A stretch of 64,000 nt of DNA, from contig NW_006920869.1 in NCBI RefSeq assembly GCF_000417875.1, forward strand, positions 1,605,759 through 1,669,758, given 5' to 3'. Below the pieces are notes generated by a model. It did not search any database and was not told the origin of the DNA. It saw only the letters and a list, made by a program, of their open reading frames with translations. Source of the stretch: Pseudozyma flocculosa PF-1. Lineage: Eukaryota; Basidiomycota; Ustilaginomycetes; Ustilaginales; Ustilaginaceae. Position numbers and translations under genes: made by a program. Within the stretch, counting starts at the first letter, position 1, and each line of letters opens with the position of its first letter. Shown here piece by piece: positions 24,539 to 34,597 of the stretch.

Positions 24539-26667
24539 ATGGATCCCCAACGTGGTGCCGGCGTCGGCCCGGCCGCCCTTACACAGACCGACCTCGAGCC
24601 AGACTGGTCTTCGGTGCGGCCCAGGAGCGGTATCGAAACGAGCAGCGGCACCGTACCGGCCAAACGGGATCTGCCGGAGCCACGCCTTTCGTCCTCGCTG
24701 GGCGACTCAAACGCCCGGCCCTCGTTCCAGCGGCATACGCTGCCTCGCAACGCCACCTTTCACGATGTGCGGTCCTCGCGCCGGCCCGCCATGCTCGACC
24801 GTGCCAGCAGCAACCGAGTCGCCTCAATCGACCTCGGACTGCCGCCGGTGCGCCAGGCCGACGAGGCCACCGACTGGCGAGCCACGGCGGTCGGCGTCAC
24901 GCCCCTCGATCGCACAATGGATGCTATCGGGATGGGCCGCTACCAGTGGACGGTTCTCATCCTCAGCGGCCTGGGATGGACGGCGGACAATATGTGGATC
25001 CAGGCGGTGGCCGTCATCTTGCCGCATGTCCAGCGCACGTTCGAGGTGACGGATGCCATCGTCGGGCTGGCGAGCTCCTCGATCTTTGTCGGCATGTTTG
25101 TCGGCTCGCTCGTGTGGGGCACCATCTCGGACAGTTACGGCCGCAGGGCAGCTTTCAACATGACGCTGCTCATCACCGCCGTCTTCGGCACCCTCTCGGC
25201 GCTCTCGACGTCCTTTGGCACCCTCTGCGTCCTTCTATTTGCCGTGGGCTCCGGAGTTGGTGGCTCCATGCCGACCGATTCGTCCAACCTGGTCGAGAAC
25301 CTGCCGACCCGCAAGCACTCGTACGTCACCGCCCTCTCGGTGTTCTTCTCGGCGGGCGCAGTCATCCCCTCAATCATCGGGCTGGTCGTTCTGTCGGACA
25401 GCGCAAGTTCTGGATGGCGCTGGCTTCTCGGGTGCTTGGCCGCAGTTGTGAGTTGGACGTGGGTCCTTCCGCAGGCAGAGCGAGCACCGCGCACTGACTC
25501 TGACCATCTGCTGCCCCTTTCTTGCAGACGATCACCTTTGTCTCGGCGCGCGTCGTCTTCTTCCGCCTGCTCGAGTCGCCAAAGTACCTCGTCCATGCCG
25601 GCCGGCCGCAGGAGGCTAGGGACATCCTGCAGAGGATCCAGCGCTTTAATGGCGGCAACGAGGTCACCATCAAGCTTCGCGACGTCTGCGATGATGCCGT
25701 ACAGGGAAATCCGAGCGGTCAAGGGAGCGCAGGCCCTTCAACACCGAGGCAGTCGACGTCGACGCGGGGTACAGTTCCGAAGCGGTGGCAGCCCACCTCG
25801 AGGCTGCGTTCGGGTCAAAAGGGCTATCAAAGCCTGCCGACGGGCGACGAGGAAGATGAGGAAGCGGTAGAAGAGCAGGGCCGCATGGACGCTGGCGAGG
25901 GGGCTGGCTCGCTGGCCGACGACGACAACGAGGAGCCGGGCCATACCGTCGACTTCGAGCTGCCTGGGTGGCTGGCGGCGCTGCCAGAGGCCTGGCATCC
26001 TACCGTCGCGGACCTGCTCTCGCGCTATGCCGAGCTCTTCTCCGAAGAGTGGAAGCAGACGACGATCCTCGTATGGATCATCTGGGGCGGGATGTCGTTC
26101 GCCTTTACCACGTTCAACGTCTTCCTGCCCAAGCTGCTCGAGGAGCGTTACGGCAAGGCGGACCCATCGGCTCCGAGCGGCTCCAAGGCTGCCATGGTCG
26201 ACTACCTCGTCTACAACGTCTCGAGCCTGCCGGGCAGCTTGATCTCGGCGTACCTGGTCGAGACGCGGCTGGGGCGCATCGGGACGATGGCGAGCTCGAC
26301 GGCGCTAACGGGGTTCTCAGTACTGGCGTTTGCGCTGACGTCGTGGCGGGCCAGCCTGACGCTGATCTCGATTGCCGCCTCGATCTCGTACGCCGCCATC
26401 TACGGCTACACGCCCGAGGTCATGGGTCCCAAGATCCGTGGCACGGCGTGCGGCTCTGCGTCGGCCATCAGCCGGGTCACGGGCATCGTGGCGCCGCTGA
26501 CGGCGGGGCTGCTCTTCTCGATCAACAGCAACCTGCCGCTCTACCTGGCATTTGCGTCGTTTGCGGGCGTCTCTGCGGCCATGACGATGCTGCCCATCGA
26601 GACGAGGGGCCGAGGAGGCGGTGGGCAGGGCGACGAAGGGCCGGCCGTCGGTGGCGCCGACCACTGA
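24539..26667 (+). CDS. MFS transporter, SV2/SVOP-like (sugar-porter related)
   Basis: Membrane transporter of unknown substrate. Exons are 24539-25447 and 25528-26667 (80-bp intron, the shortest in the window), giving 682 aa. A hydrophilic N-terminus of about 125 residues precedes the signature GMGRYQWTVLILSGLGWTAD, typical of the SV2/SVOP branch. WGTISDSYGRRAAF is the loop 2-3 motif (G-x-x-x-D-x-x-G-R-R). ESPKYLVHAGRPQEA follows helix 6 after the intron. The central cytoplasmic loop is enlarged, with an acidic stretch near residues 415-450. The second half carries ILVWIIWGGMSFAFTTFNVF and YTPEVMGPKIRGTACG, matching the sugar-porter PESPRxxRGT-like region. It ends with a Gly-rich tail. Confidence 0.9.
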
Positions 26668-26924
26668 GCGAGACGCGGTGCCGTGGCGTAAAGTAGCGAA
26701 AACGAATCACGCGAGCGGAAGCCAAGCCTCCACATGCATCACTCTTCTGCTGCTTGCTGCGAAGCCGACTGACTGAGCGCGTGCACCTGCATGCACCCAC
26801 GCACCGACAAGCAGCATCGCATCCTTTTGACTACCACCCACCACCATCTCCTCCCTCTCTCTCAGATCCTCACCCTCGTCTTGACTCTACCTGACAGGCA
26901 CCTCGACTCCTCTTTCTGGCAAAG

Positions 26925-28505
26925 ATGCCGATCGAGGGTCGGGGTCCCCTCCGCCCGCCATCGACATCCTCGGCCAACCACCACGGCTCCTCTGGCGGCC
27001 CCCAGCTGATCAAAGAGTACCGCAGCCTCTCGCGCTTCGCCAACTCCTCAGACGCCCTCGCCCTTCTACAGTCAATCGGCCGCACCGTGACGCCCTTGAT
27101 GGCCAAGTACGGCTGGCTTGTGCCCCTGCTCAGCGAGTTCCTCCCCTCTAACCCCAACCTGCTCGGCATCAATGTCAATCGCGGAGCCCGCATCAGCCTA
27201 CGGCTGCGTTGGGACACCAGCAAGGACGAGCTCATCGACGAGGAGCAGGTCACCCTCGTCATGCTCCACGAACTCGTCCATAACGTCCACGGTCCGCACG
27301 ACGAGCGCTTCTACGCTCTGCTCGACAAGATCACTGAAGAGTACTACGAGGCCAAGAGAAAGGGCAAATGGGAGGTCGAAGGCTTCCTCAGCAACGGCAG
27401 AAAGCTCGGCGCCGCACCCAGCAGCAGGCTCCCGTCCCTCATTCCTGGTCGCCCGAGTGGCGGAAGGATATCTGCGGGTGCGCAGAAGCTCGGCGGCGGT
27501 CCATCGGCTGGTGGCCGCATCGTCGAGTCGGTCGAGGCGCGCAGGAAGCGTGCGGCGGAGGCTGCAGAGCGAAGGCGCAGGGATGCGGCGGCCTGTCCGG
27601 ACTCGCAAGCCGAGATCGACAAAGTCACAAGGGAAACGGAAAAACGAGAGCGAGGGCAAGGGGTCGACGTCATTGTCATCGACGACGAAGACGACGGCCA
27701 ACAACAGGCAGGCTCGACGTCTCTTCCAAGAGCCGGCACCTGGGCCAATGGCGACGTTCAGGAAGACAAGAACGAAGACGAAGATAGTCAAGAGATCGTG
27801 TTCACGGGCAAAAGAAACGCGCAGGACGGGTCTGACAAGCATCCAAGCGTCAAGATCGAGCTCGATGACGTCCTGAAGACCGCACCTGATCAGCCCTCGA
27901 CAAGCGGTGCACCCAAGTGCCCCGCCGGCGTCTCCTCGGGCCAGCGGAAACCAAAAGCACAGCCATCCGACGCCAGAGCATCGCCGTCAGAGCCGATTGT
28001 CATCTCATCTTCCGAAGACGAGGACCCACGTCGTGCACCGCCTGCAAAACGAGCACGGCCAGCCTCGCGAGCCCCTCCATCCAAGGCGACGCGCGCTCCC
28101 GCCGTCAGCGAGCGCACCCCAAGCCGCTCGACACTGCAGACCCGCTCCGCTGCCGCACTCTCCCTGCACAACGCCCAGCTATCGGCTCCTCGACAGTGGA
28201 CCTGCCAGGTCTGCACGCTCAACAATCCGACGACGGAGCTGGCCTGCCAAGCCTGCGGTATCCCCCGACCCTCTGCGAGCATCGCGGCGACTCCTGGCCA
28301 GAGCGCAGGTCAACGCCATGATTTGATGCAGGAAGTCGGGAATGCTGACACCGACACACCGGGATGGACGTGCCACAGGTGCGGTTACAGGATGAAGGAC
28401 GGAGCAGCGGCATTCTGGTCGTGCTCCGCGTGCGGCGAGATCAAGAAGAGCAGCGGAGGCGGACAGGCGGGCTGGGGCGCCATGCTCGGCGGCGGTGGCT
28501 ACTAG
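26925..28505 (+). CDS. WSS1: WSS1-type DNA-protein crosslink metalloprotease
   Basis: Zinc metalloprotease (WLM/SprT-like) that degrades proteins crosslinked to DNA and acts with SUMO and Cdc48. Single exon, 526 aa. The catalytic motif HELVHNVHGPHDERFY is at residues 115-130, with His115, Glu116 and His119 and the third ligand in the PHD segment. Two SUMO-interaction-like motifs follow, VDVIVIDDEDD and EPIVISSSEDED, each hydrophobic then acidic. The C-terminus has two RanBP2-type zinc fingers, WTCQVCTLNNPTTELACQAC at about residue 425 and WTCHRCGY...WSCSACG at about 481. The domain order matches yeast Wss1, with a second zinc finger and a longer linker. A basic helix (EARRKRAAEAAERRRR) near residue 205 may bind DNA. 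Confidence 0.94.
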   Translation: MPIEGRGPLRPPSTSSANHHGSSGGPQLIKEYRSLSRFANSSDALALLQSIGRTVTPLMAKYGWLVPLLSEFLPSNPNLLGINVNRGARISLRLRWDTSKDELIDEEQVTLVMLHELVHNVHGPHDERFYALLDKITEEYYEAKRKGKWEVEGFLSNGRKLGAAPSSRLPSLIPGRPSGGRISAGAQKLGGGPSAGGRIVESVEARRKRAAEAAERRRRDAAACPDSQAEIDKVTRETEKRERGQGVDVIVIDDEDDGQQQAGSTSLPRAGTWANGDVQEDKNEDEDSQEIVFTGKRNAQDGSDKHPSVKIELDDVLKTAPDQPSTSGAPKCPAGVSSGQRKPKAQPSDARASPSEPIVISSSEDEDPRRAPPAKRARPASRAPPSKATRAPAVSERTPSRSTLQTRSAAALSLHNAQLSAPRQWTCQVCTLNNPTTELACQACGIPRPSASIAATPGQSAGQRHDLMQEVGNADTDTPGWTCHRCGYRMKDGAAAFWSCSACGEIKKSSGGGQAGWGAMLGGGGY

Positions 28506-28742
28506 ATTTTTGAAGTCCTACTCAACAGTGGGGGAAGGAGGGAGGGGGGGCCACCACATCGCTCTTCAGCATTTGTACAGTATCAACCAGCAAGCATCGA
28601 GTTCCGTGACAGGTCAACATCCTGATTCCGTTCGACCACACACCAAGGGGCGGCCTGAGTACGCTCAGTATACACAATCGAGATCGCCGGCTGAGTGGCG
28701 GCGGCAGACATCCACGACCGGAGCTTGCGTCCCGCTTCGTGC

Positions 28743-29027
28743 CTAGAACGACGCGACGGGACCGCACCGTCCACTGAAAGGCTGAGGTCCCGACCAGTCC
28801 GGCGATTCGAGAATGATGAGCGACCATTGACTGTAAGCGGCCGTCGGGCTTCCAGGCTTCTCAAGGCAGAGCTGATTGGCTAGGGGGCCGCGAGGGTGCC
28901 AGACCAGCCTTCCCAGACCGTTGGGAAGGTCGTGAAAGTAGTTCTGGGCAGTGGTGAAGCCATGGAGGCCCGCGACTCCGACCGACAGGAGCGTCAGAAG
29001 CGAGTTCAAGGTGTAGGTGGCCTTCAT
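28743..29027 (-). CDS. Small secreted protein SSP1, possibly truncated paralog
   Basis: A secreted protein of 94 aa with no recognised domain. Residues 1-23 form a signal peptide (MKATYTLNSLLTLLSVGVAG). The mature part, AQNYFHDLPNGLGRLVWHPR, then NQLCLE and PFSGRC, aligns closely with SSP3 at 31022-31569. Similarity stops right after FSGRC and a TAG follows five codons later. SSP3 and SSP2 instead continue about 30 residues to a shared intron. SSP1 therefore looks like a C-terminally truncated copy, though it may be expressed. Both conserved cysteines are kept. It is the last of three tandem minus-strand paralogs and shares their promoter spacing. A role as an effector is an inference. Confidence 0.6.
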   Translation of the reverse strand: MKATYTLNSLLTLLSVGVAGLHGFTTAQNYFHDLPNGLGRLVWHPRGPLANQLCLEKPGSPTAAYSQWSLIILESPDWSGPQPFSGRCGPVASF

Positions 29028-29144
29028 GATTGCTGCTTGGTGGGATCTCTGGGACCGATCGGCTGTTTGGGAGTTTGGGACGACGAGGCGGCTACTTCGA
29101 TGTTTGCTGAGACACGGTGGGAAGAGAGACGACCTGGCCCCTTC

Positions 29145-29150
29145 TTTAAT
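29145..29150 (-). promoter_or_regulatory. TATA-like element of SSP1
   Basis: ATTAAA on the minus strand, 118 bp upstream of the SSP1 start codon. This is the same spacing as the better TATA elements of SSP2 and SSP3. Confidence 0.4.
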
Positions 29151-29274
29151 CCTCAACTCCAGCCACTTTCAGCCATGCACCGCCGTATCTGCGCCGAACG
29201 GTGCATTCCGGCTTGGTCGCCCCACGAGCAACCCTCGGCCCGTCGAACCGGCCAAGTCGCGGTATGTGGGTCGA

Positions 29275-30190
29275 CTACGCAGTAACGTGTTTAGCGCAAC
29301 AGCCGTCACAGGCGATAAAACTGCACACGGTCGGCTCGGGTGGGCGAGAGATTCGGACAGTGGGCATGCAGAGCGACGCCTTGTCTCCTCGAGCGGCACA
29401 GGGACGCTGCGTCAAAGGACTCTTTGATGTCCAGGCAACCAGAGTGAGCGAGAGGACGTGGACGACGCCGACCTCGACGTCGAGCACGAATTGAATGTCA
29501 ATCTCGAATAGTGACAAGCACAAAAGGGGGAAGATGGGCGAGAACGTTTTGAGCGACCGGGACTGGCCAGCCGGCTTTTGATCGCCGGAGCCTAGCATGG
29601 CTCTTGCGCCGTCGGGTCCGGCGTTCCACTGGTCGGGGAGACGGTAGCCAGTGCGCTGTCCAGTCTTGGCGTCCTCGACTGACGGGTCGCAGGGAGAAAA
29701 GAGGTAGGAGGGCAGGGTGTGAGAAGGTGGCGAACATACATATTTCGGACGTCGCAGCGCAGGCAGCGGGATCGGAAGGTCTGCGGCGGGGGCCGCTGAA
29801 GACACTGCTCTCTGCCAACTCACTCTCCAGATTCATGTGCAGGTCGTTCTGCGGGCCGTGCATGATGACGATGGCGATGGGCGAGTTGCCAGGGATGTTG
29901 CCGATGCACCGCTGAGTCCAGAGCCTCTTGCCGGCGGGGTAGAGGAAGGTTTCCTCGGGCCCAGCCTCGGCGAAGAATCCCCACGTCGCCCCGGCGGTTG
30001 AGAGGCAGACTTGGTTTGCGTTCGGTCCGTCGGTGTGGTACGTGACCCTTCCGACCTGGGGCACGTCGACGTAGTACTCTGAGGACTGAGGCTCGTACTC
30101 GATGCTAGGGGAGCGACGGGACATGCTCGGACCGGCGTAGACGCTCGTCGAGAGCGCGACTAGCGAAGCGAGGATGGTGGTGGCCTTCAT
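29275..30190 (-). CDS. Small secreted protein SSP2 (3' end uncertain)
   Basis: Secreted protein of unknown function, a divergent paralog of SSP1 and SSP3. Exon 1 is 30190-29824; the donor GTGAGT falls in the same phase and place as in SSP3. The best acceptor puts exon 2 at 29678. Its start (AKTGQRTGYRLPDQWNAG) parallels the SSP3 tail (TKQTVTLPDHF). The frame then stays open to 29275, giving 256 aa, about 110 residues more than the family expects. The true end may be earlier through another intron. Residues 1-19 form a signal peptide. The mature core contains EYYVDVPQVGRVTYH, NQVCLS and TQRC, keeping the two family cysteines. TATAAA lies upstream. Confidence 0.55.
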
Positions 30191-30300
30191 GTTCGTTGAG
30201 CGGTATTTGAGGTGCGTGAGGTGATCAGCCCTGTCGATGGTTCTTGGGTTCAGGAAAATCTGAGGATGGCGCTGGAGGTCGAGGGTGGTCCGACCCAGTC

Positions 30301-30306
30301 TTTATA
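30301..30306 (-). promoter_or_regulatory. TATA box of SSP2
   Basis: Perfect TATAAA on the minus strand, 111 bp upstream of the SSP2 start codon. Confidence 0.55.
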
Positions 30307-31021
30307 CCATTGCTGGCGGAACGATTCGCCCACTCCCTCATTCGCTCCTGATGACCAGGGTCTAGTGCAGCCTGAGTCATTGCCAGGTCGACCGCCGGGC
30401 CGTCCCGCACTGCCGACGTCGATAGGCCAGCGCTTTGCAAAGATGCTCATTGAAAAGGAACAATGCACCAGGTCTGTGCAACGAGCAAGGCAACTGCCGG
30501 CGAACAAGGTGGGGGGTAGCAGCGGTCTACCAGTGGCGACGCCTGATCTCAAAGAAGCGCGGAATTGCTCGAGGTGCCACCGGGGCAAGTCTCGCAGGCC
30601 AGACGTCGTCGAATGAAGCGAATGATGCGGACCCGTCCCCCAGGTGCGGGACACGGTCCAAGATGGGTGCATCCAGTAACTCGATCCCATCTGACCCCTC
30701 TCCCAGTCAGAATAATATTTCTCTTTGTGGACGTCGGCACATTCGTTGAGAGAAGGTAACAGCTTGCACGCACGGACGGCTACGGAACAAATTGTATGAT
30801 TGTCATAGCGACGGGGCTTACGAACGGAGGACGAAGCGACAAGGGATGCGTAGGGAGACGGATGACAACGAGAAACGGGGAATCTTCAAGGCTGGCAGTC
30901 ACGAGTGAAGGCTCGAAGCATTGCCGACTTGACCTTGGCGGACTCGAGCTGAGCAGGACGCCGGCTTGTCGCTGGTGCACGGCACGAGCGTGGCGCCTTG
31001 AAGATGCACGCCACGATGCGC
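30307..31021. other. Spacer between SSP2 and SSP3
   Basis: SSP2 upstream region and SSP3 3' flank. No further copy of the secreted-protein family or other gene is recognisable on either strand. Confidence 0.45.
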
Positions 31022-31569
31022 TCAGCTCCAGTTGGTGGGGATGAAGTGGTCAGGGAGCGTGACGGTCTGCTTGGTCACGCCCGAGACTGAAACAAGGTGG
31101 AAGAAGAACGACGACGACATCGGCAGAGGCCGAGAGGCAGCGAGAGTGAGCCTCCGTTGCGTTGGCGCACCGGGCCCAACGACAGCCTCTCGAGCCAACG
31201 CGGCGAGGCTGCAAACTCACTATCGATCCTCAACGTGGTGCCGTCACCGCCGCCGCCCTCGATGTGGGAGATGACCATGTCCCAACCAGCCAGACCGTAC
31301 TGGGTGCATCGTCCTGAAAAGGGAAGGTCGCCGCTAACGTCATCGTCGGCGAATGAAAGTGTCCAGTCCCCGTAGGCGGCCTTTTTGTAGGTGGCTGGAG
31401 GCTCGAGGCAGATCTGCTCGGCGAGCTTGCCCCGAGGATGCCAGACCAGCCTTCCGTAGCCGCCCGGGATCTCGACGTAGTAGTTCTGGGCCTTGTCAAA
31501 GGCGTGGATGCCCGAGATGCCGACCGACAGGAGCGTCAAGAGCGACGCGAAGGTGTAGGTCGTCTTCAT
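31022..31569 (-). CDS. Small secreted protein SSP3
   Basis: A complete member of the local secreted-protein family. Exons are 31569-31221 and 31086-31022 (134-bp intron), giving 137 aa. Residues 1-23 form a signal peptide (MKTTYTFASLLTLLSVGISG). The mature protein of about 114 residues has only two cysteines, in EQICLE and FSGRCT, so one disulfide is likely. Family features are NYYVEIPGGYGRLVWHPRGK and, after the second Cys, GLAGWDMVISHIEG. Exon 2 encodes VTKQTVTLPDHFIPTNWS and a stop. Splicing is supported because the unspliced frame loses the clean end and SSP2 has its intron at the same place. No known domain is recognised. Secretion, small size and tandem duplication suggest an effector-like or surface protein. 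Confidence 0.75.
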
Positions 31570-32024
31570 GTTGATGTTGGGGCTAGTTCAGTGGTCTGGG
31601 AGTTAGATCGGGAGTGAACGAAGATCAGCGGTACTGGAGTTAGGGTTGAGCTGCAACTGCCAAGGGGATCAGGATCAGGAGCCACCTTATATGTGTGCGT
31701 GCGACCTCTGTCGAAGCTAAAATGAGCTCTGTTAACGTCTCGTCTTCCTAGTCGATTTCACTTCAGGTTGTGCAGTGGGGCGCAGACGCCCGAGTTGGGA
31801 GGGAATCGCGGCATGGATGGCGGTGCACAATGCTGAGATGACGCACAAGGTAGAGGGGCAGCGCGATGTGGGCTTGTCACAGTGCTTGCTTCTCATGATG
31901 ACGAACGGGCGGGCAGCAGATGGGATCTGCCAAGGTTGCATATTGAAAACGATGCCCTTCTGAGTTGCCGCTGCACACAATGTCCGCTACATACAAGGAT
32001 GAAGCAGTCGACAAGAAGACGAGG
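31570..32024. promoter_or_regulatory. SSP3 promoter and PFS2 3' flank, with TATA box
   Basis: ATATAA (31687-31692, minus) lies 118 bp upstream of the SSP3 start, at the spacing seen for its paralogs. The rest, toward 32024, is the 3' flank of PFS2. No gene is seen. Confidence 0.5.
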
Positions 32025-34107
32025 TCACCATCGCCCTGGCCCACCGGCCCCACCACCCCCTCCGCCGCCGTAGAATGAGCCGTAGGCCCCGCCCGGCGGC
32101 GGTTGTGGGGGCCTTTGTGGGGGCGGCGGACGGTTGAACGAGAGACCAGGAATATAGTCGTCCGACGGCGGTGGGGGTGGCGGCCCGGGATGTAGCTGCT
32201 GTTGGAGGCGGGAGGGGTGGATGTGTCCCATGTTGCTGCCCGCACCGCCGCCAAACCCGGCCGCCATCGCATTTGCCGACGCCATGGCATCCACTCCAAA
32301 CGAAGGTGCCACCGAGATGGACGAGGCCGACGTGTCGCCCGTCTGCGGGATAAAGGATCGGTTGGCGGACGTGAGGCCAGGGATGAAGTCGTCTGGTAGG
32401 TTGCGGCAAGGGGCGAAAGGGGGTAAAGGACGTGTTCAGCCAGGTGGTTCGAAGGAATCCACAGTCAGTGAGTATCGAGCGCTCGAAACTCACCGTCCCA
32501 GTCATCACCGCCGCGCTTGGCATTCCAGCGCTGCTTCTCTTCATTCTTTCCCTCAGCGCCTTCCCGGCCGTCGGCCGGCCTGGCCCGGCTCCAGAAGCGG
32601 GTGGTGTGGTCATTGGACCCGCTGGCCAGGATGTGACCGAGGGGATGCCATTGCAGGCTCCAGACGTTGGACTCGTGCGCGTCCGGCATCGTGTGCACCG
32701 GCGTGTCGGGTGTGGCGGAACGGAGCGACCAGAAGAGGACGGCGCCCTCGGAGCCGCCCGAGACGAGCGTGTCCTGGTGGACGGGGTGCCAATCGACGGC
32801 TGCAAGAGCAACGGCGGGCAACGTCGGTCGGGACCGAAGGTCAATCGGTGAGCAAGCGGCGAGCGACAAGTGAAAGCCAGGAGCAAGGAACGAGGGCCGC
32901 ACGTACAGCAGACTTCCTTTTGATGCCCCTTCAACGTGTAAATCTCGTTCATGGCACGGATGTCAAACACCTTGAGCACCTGGTCGCGCGAGGCGGTGGC
33001 GACCATGTTGCCGTCCGGGCTCCACTTGCAGGCCTGCACTGTGTTCTTGTGACCGTGGCTGCAATGAGGAAGGATGACGCCGGTCGGTCGCCGGTCGGTC
33101 AGACAGTCCGCCGCTTCCCAAGACGACAGGCTGCCCCGTTACCGCTTCACTCACAAGGTGCCGAGCACGGTGTTGGACCTCGGATCCCAGAACTTGACGA
33201 GGTTATCCTTGCTCCCGGAGACGATCATGCCCTTTGTGCGGTGCCACTCGACGCACTTGACGTCCCAGCCGTGGCCCGTCAGGCTCTTTTCCTCGCGCGC
33301 ATCGTCAAAGTTCCACACCTTCATGGTCGAGTCGTCGGACGCCGAGACGAACCTGGCGTCGTCGGGGCTGAAGCTGAGCGCCCTGACCGACTCTCGGTGG
33401 CCCTGAAAGGCCTGGAGGTTGTTCATGTTGGACTGAAAGTACTTGATGGTGCCGTTCTGGTCGGAGCTGATGAGCCAGTTGCCAGACTTGCTCCACTCAA
33501 ACGCGCGCACGGCGCTGTCGTGGGCCTGCATGATGGTCTCGAAGTTGAAGGTGAGCCCATTCCAGAGGGTGAACTCGCCCGAGGTGGAGCCGGTGAGGAG
33601 GCGGCGGGCGTCGGGCATCCAGCGCACCACGTTGACGGGACATCGGATCTTGTTTGTCGAGGTGTGGATCAGCGTGGTCGCCAGCGAGGTCGAAGGGTTG
33701 TCGTAGGCGGCCGGGGGCAGGAGATTGACGATCTGGTGGGAGGAGGGAAAGATGGGATAGGTGCTGGACTCTGCAGAGCGCACGAGTGTGGCCGTGTGCC
33801 GCCGCAGCGCCCAGCGCGGGATGGTGCCCCAGTAATCGACGGTGCGGCGCTGCATGAACTTCTTGATGCGCCTGCCCTCGTATCCGAGCGACTGGGCCGC
33901 CTGCTGAGCGGCCATCTCGTCGATGAGCTTCTGATCCGGAGGCGGGGGTGCTGCGGGTCGCAGGTGCTGCGTCGGGCGCCATCGGATCTTTTTGGCGGGC
34001 GGCGGTTGTGCGTCGTCTGCGAGGACCGAGGTGGCGGGCGACAGCTTCGAGGTGCTGCCGCTCGCCTCGTGGCTCGAGGGGCTGGACAGGGGCGATGAGA
34101 GGGCCAT
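32025..34107 (-). CDS. PFS2: PFS2/WDR33-type polyadenylation factor (WD40)
   Basis: WD40 scaffold of the cleavage and polyadenylation factor, needed for mRNA 3' end formation in the nucleus. Exons are 34107-33155, 33058-32907, 32799-32494 and 32392-32025 (introns 96, 107 and 101 bp), giving 592 aa. The N-terminal family block [16 protein letters not shown] is at about residue 85. Seven WD repeats follow, for example [75 protein letters not shown] and [15 protein letters not shown]. The C-terminal exon is Pro/Gly-rich with two IPGL motifs and a PPPP run, as in fungal Pfs2. The start is the first in-frame ATG; upstream the frame begins only with GTG. Confidence 0.94.
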
Positions 34108-34597
34108 GCTGACGGGCGTTCCGACGAAGCGGAGTACGCTGAGCGAGGCGACGAGGACGGGCCGAAGGCGGGCTGCAAAGTGGTAGGGATTGAGGTGGTG
34201 GTGGTGATGATGGTCGTCTGAGAAGGAGAAACCGGCGGGACCCCGAGCTGCTCCACTTTGCACGGCGGCTCCGCGTCAACGAGGCCGATTCGAGCCCGGG
34301 CCAATTCCGGCTCCCTCGCGAGCCTCTGATCCTTCCTCTCGACTGCCCTCTCTAGCAACCGGCTTGCTCCTGCTGCCTCCGCAGCAGTTAGTGGTCTCAC
34401 AACGACACCTGTCACCCAACAGCGGGTAGCCGCATTAGCAGCTAATCACGATATATTCCAGACAGAGTGACAAACGCCTCCTCCCCGGCCAGACGGTCGT
34501 CCCTAGGCCTGGCCGTCAGCCCATGCACCGTTTCCCATGCAGCCAAGACAAAGCATCGAATCGAGGTTGTTGGGCTCGGACAGAACGCCAGATCGCA
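34108..34597. other. PFS2 promoter and 3' flank of the SLC41-type gene
   Basis: 490 bp between two minus-strand genes. No TATA box or gene is seen. A short A/T-rich patch at 34440-34470 may hold the 3' processing signals of the transporter or the PFS2 promoter. Confidence 0.4.
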
